From the NCBI GenBank assembly GCA_022601315.1, contig JAHZIU010000232.1, positions 1 to 6,619 of the forward strand: a stretch of DNA of 6,619 bases. The letters run 5' to 3'. Shown here in pieces: positions 5,315 to 6,619 of this stretch; position 1 is the first letter of the stretch, and each line of letters opens with the position of its first letter. This DNA is from Betaproteobacteria bacterium (GTDB taxonomy: Bacteria > Pseudomonadota > Gammaproteobacteria > Burkholderiales > Nitrosomonadaceae). The position numbers and the translations under genes are program-made. Below the pieces are notes generated by a model. The model saw only the letters and a list, made by a program, of their open reading frames with translations. It did no database searches and was not told the DNA's origin.

Positions 5315-5923
5315 CTAGAGTAATCTGGCGGAGTGGTACAAGAAGTAATGCTGAATACCAATTTCTGTTTGATAAAATATGTCGCCGATATAAAAGCCTT
5401 TGTCCGCAAAAGTGGTAGCATTAGGCCATAAAAATATATACAAGATTGCAAATTCTGCAATATCGGTGCCACCTGAACAGCTAAATCTTTGTGCGATACC
5501 ATCTGTTGGCGTTCCAAAAAAATCTCCAGCGATTGTTGCGTAAAGTGTCGTAGAAAAATTTCCTGGTCCTAAGCCAAAGATGGCTCTAAATTCGTTATGG
5601 GTATTGTCAATTTCCAAACCTAATGTCCCTTCGGTAGCAGGTCCCAATAACCAGCCGTCTAATTGTCCTCCTGCTAGAGCGACATTACTGGCACAAATAC
5701 TTTCCCATTGTGCATTTAGCCTCAAACCAGAATCCACTGTAAGAAAGTCTGGATCGCTGGCAAAAGGAGATGTACCCGTTGAAGGATTAATAATATTTAG
5801 AGTGCCGGTACGCGGCGCAAAAGAATTTTCTTCCATTCTTAACTGTAAGATTGTTTCATCCGCACTGATATAACTTGAAAATACACAACATAATAAAAAA
5901 AGTAGTTTCTGTATTTTAAACAT
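5315..5923 (-). CDS. Exported hypothetical protein
   Basis: This 202-residue protein has a clear signal peptide: basic MFKIQK, hydrophobic LLFLLCCVFSS, and cleavage likely after YISA (residue 21). The Cys pair at 12-13 is inside the hydrophobic core and is not a convincing lipobox. The mature part (about 181 residues) has two cysteines (77 and 149) that could form a disulfide. It is rich in Gly, Asn, Thr and aromatic residues in alternating patterns (TLGLEIDNTHNEFRAIFGLG, 100-119; FSTTLYATIAGDFFG, 123-137), suggesting a beta-rich periplasmic, outer-membrane or secreted protein. I do not recognise a family. The ATG has a good SD (AGGAG, then AAAAA). The C-terminus, HYFLYHSARLL, does not look like a barrel-ending strand. 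It converges on the 620-codon gene across a hairpin. Confidence 0.75.
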   Translation of the reverse strand: MFKIQKLLFLLCCVFSSYISADETILQLRMEENSFAPRTGTLNIINPSTGTSPFASDPDFLTVDSGLRLNAQWESICASNVALAGGQLDGWLLGPATEGTLGLEIDNTHNEFRAIFGLGPGNFSTTLYATIAGDFFGTPTDGIAQRFSCSGGTDIAEFAILYIFLWPNATTFADKGFYIGDIFYQTEIGIQHYFLYHSARLL

Positions 5924-5948
5924 TTTTTCTCCTATTATTTAAACGTAA

Positions 5949-6033
5949 AGGTCTTTGCAAAACCCTAGTCTTTAGAAATTCAATTTCAATAAACAGTAAA
6001 TTAGAAATCCAAGGGGGCTTTTGCAAAGATCTC
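5949..6033. mobile_element. MITE-like pair of inverted repeats, no transposase
   Basis: TCTTTGCAAAA (5952-5962) and TTTTGCAAAGA (6019-6029) are perfect 11-bp inverted repeats, followed inward by C-rich then G-rich bases (CCC at 5963-5965, GGGGG at 6013-6017). Allowing an extra base and a mismatch, the arms extend to about 16 bp and enclose ~85 bp. The centre contains another palindrome, GAAATTCAATTTC (5975-5987). Termini of this kind resemble transposase-recognised ends of small non-autonomous elements, but I cannot define a target-site duplication. Each arm also contains the palindrome TTTGCAAA, so paired regulator sites upstream of the exported-protein gene are an alternative. Confidence 0.4.
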
Positions 6034-6098
6034 AAGTAATGGGCCTGATACCATTGAAATATTGGAATGCGACTAAATACTTGAACAAATCAATGCAG

Positions 6099-6143
6099 CT
6101 CTGTTTGTTATTGATGCAACTGCGTAACAGAGTGCATCAATAA
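6099..6143. terminator. Interleaved inverted repeats after the kinase gene, possible terminator
   Basis: TTATTGATGCA (6108-6118) and TGCATCAATAA (6133-6143) are perfect 11-bp arms. CTCTGTT (6099-6105) and AACAGAG (6126-6132) are perfect 7-bp arms that interleave with them. The structure begins about 10 bp after the stop codon of the minus-strand kinase gene, so a 3'-end role is likely. No T tract follows. Confidence 0.45.
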
Positions 6144-6153
6144 GTGAACTGAA

Positions 6154-6619
6154 TTAGCGAGTCCTTGCTTGTATTTGATTAACGGCGGGAAATAGCTGTG
6201 CATTAATGTTTCCAGCACGGCTGTTGATATTGATGATGTGATCCGCTTCATTTGCCGATAGCGGTTCTTTAGTTGTCAATTGGCGTTGCATTACTTCAAT
6301 CGTAGCTTCTGAAGCGTCCGTACCTTCACTAGAGCGTTTTTTTATCCGTTCATGAAGTTGCTGTTCTTCTACGGAAAAACTGAGAATAACAAAGGGAATG
6401 TTCAGCTTTTTTGCCAGGGCACGAAAAGGCTGTCGATGTGTTTTTTTAAGGAAGGTTGCGTCAACGATGACCGAAAACCCATTTTGGCATAGTTGTTCGG
6501 CAGTGCTGAGTAAGTGACCAAAGGTGCGTTGGCTGGCTTTTTCACTGTAAATTTCTTGTTTAGTAGCTGCGTCAGTTTGCGCTTCTGCTGGTAGCCCAAA
6601 AAGACGTTTACGTTCGACA
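6154..6619 (-). CDS. P-loop kinase, C-terminal part (aminoglycoside phosphotransferase/ATP-binding family)
   Basis: The gene runs off the right edge. Codons begin at 6618 and TAA is at 6156-6154, giving 154 residues. No start is in the window. The visible part begins VERKRLFGLP, then IYSEKASQRTFGHL (23-36), GFSVIVDATFLKKTHRQPFR (47-66), LNIPFVIL (62-69 region onward), RIKKRSSEGTDASEA (81-95) and QRQLTTKEPL (101-110). This matches the C-terminal ATP-binding half of proteins annotated as bifunctional aminoglycoside phosphotransferase/AAA ATP-binding protein, with 'SDVERKRLFGL', 'VIVDATFL...R..F..LA' and 'R.....DASEA....Q' hallmarks. The Walker A motif would lie upstream, outside the window. These proteins are predicted nucleotide or sugar kinases; the true substrate is generally unknown, and antibiotic resistance should not be assumed. 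It is followed by hairpin-forming repeats. Confidence 0.8.
   Translation of the reverse strand, partial: VERKRLFGLPAEAQTDAATKQEIYSEKASQRTFGHLLSTAEQLCQNGFSVIVDATFLKKTHRQPFRALAKKLNIPFVILSFSVEEQQLHERIKKRSSEGTDASEATIEVMQRQLTTKEPLSANEADHIININSRAGNINAQLFPAVNQIQARTR

Noticed and set aside
5580..5873. 97-codon plus-strand frame opposite the exported-protein gene
   Set aside because: The opposite strand has a good SD, signal peptide and secreted composition; this frame has none of these.
6099..6143. Classic H-type RNA pseudoknot
   Set aside because: The connecting loops are too short (2 nt and 0 nt) to span stems of 11 and 7 bp, so both full stems are unlikely to form together.
6402..6599. 65-codon ATG-started frame on the minus strand at the right edge
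   Set aside because: It is out of frame with the P-loop kinase reading frame covering the same bases, which shows clear family motifs.

Overview
The window suggests an AT-rich Gram-negative proteobacterium, most likely a gammaproteobacterium. It carries the end of a TonB-dependent outer-membrane receptor, a BBP2/OmpL-like porin with a signal peptide and terminal Phe, a second exported protein, and intrinsic terminators. The species cannot be named from sequence alone.

Layout. At the left edge is the C-terminus of a TonB-dependent receptor (1-165, +). It faces the porin gene (273-1478, -) across a strong hairpin at 216-249. Upstream of the porin lies about 960 bp without a protein gene. It holds two adjacent operator-like inverted repeats (1571-1608) and two near-identical ~126-bp direct repeats (1888-2014 and 2274-2401). 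Each repeat has an extended -10 promoter-like motif and ends in a canonical minus-strand intrinsic terminator, so they look like twin small-RNA genes. Next comes a two-TM protein with a bacterial PH domain (bPH_4/DUF1200 type) and a basic tail (2442-2984, -). A 370-bp intergenic region with an 8-bp inverted repeat separates it from a divergent gene for a 620-residue polytopic membrane protein (3356-5218, +) of unrecognised family. That protein has seven TM segments, a helical probably periplasmic domain, and a long glycine-zipper region. A 12-bp-stem hairpin (5249-5286) separates it from a convergent gene for a small exported protein of unknown function (5315-5923, -). The region upstream of that gene holds an ~85-bp MITE-like pair of inverted repeats. 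At the right edge is the C-terminal part of an AAA/P-loop kinase of the aminoglycoside phosphotransferase/ATP-binding type (6154-6619, -), followed by interleaved inverted repeats.

How the parts may fit. No operon is evident; each gene seems to be its own transcription unit, bounded by hairpins or long spacers. Most of the content concerns the envelope. The most interesting part is the pair of predicted sRNAs. The terminator loop of both contains CCTCCATT, exactly complementary to the AATGGAGG at the porin translation start nearby. The sRNAs may therefore be Shine-Dalgarno-masking regulators that act on the adjacent porin mRNA, among other targets. This is inference from base pairing only.
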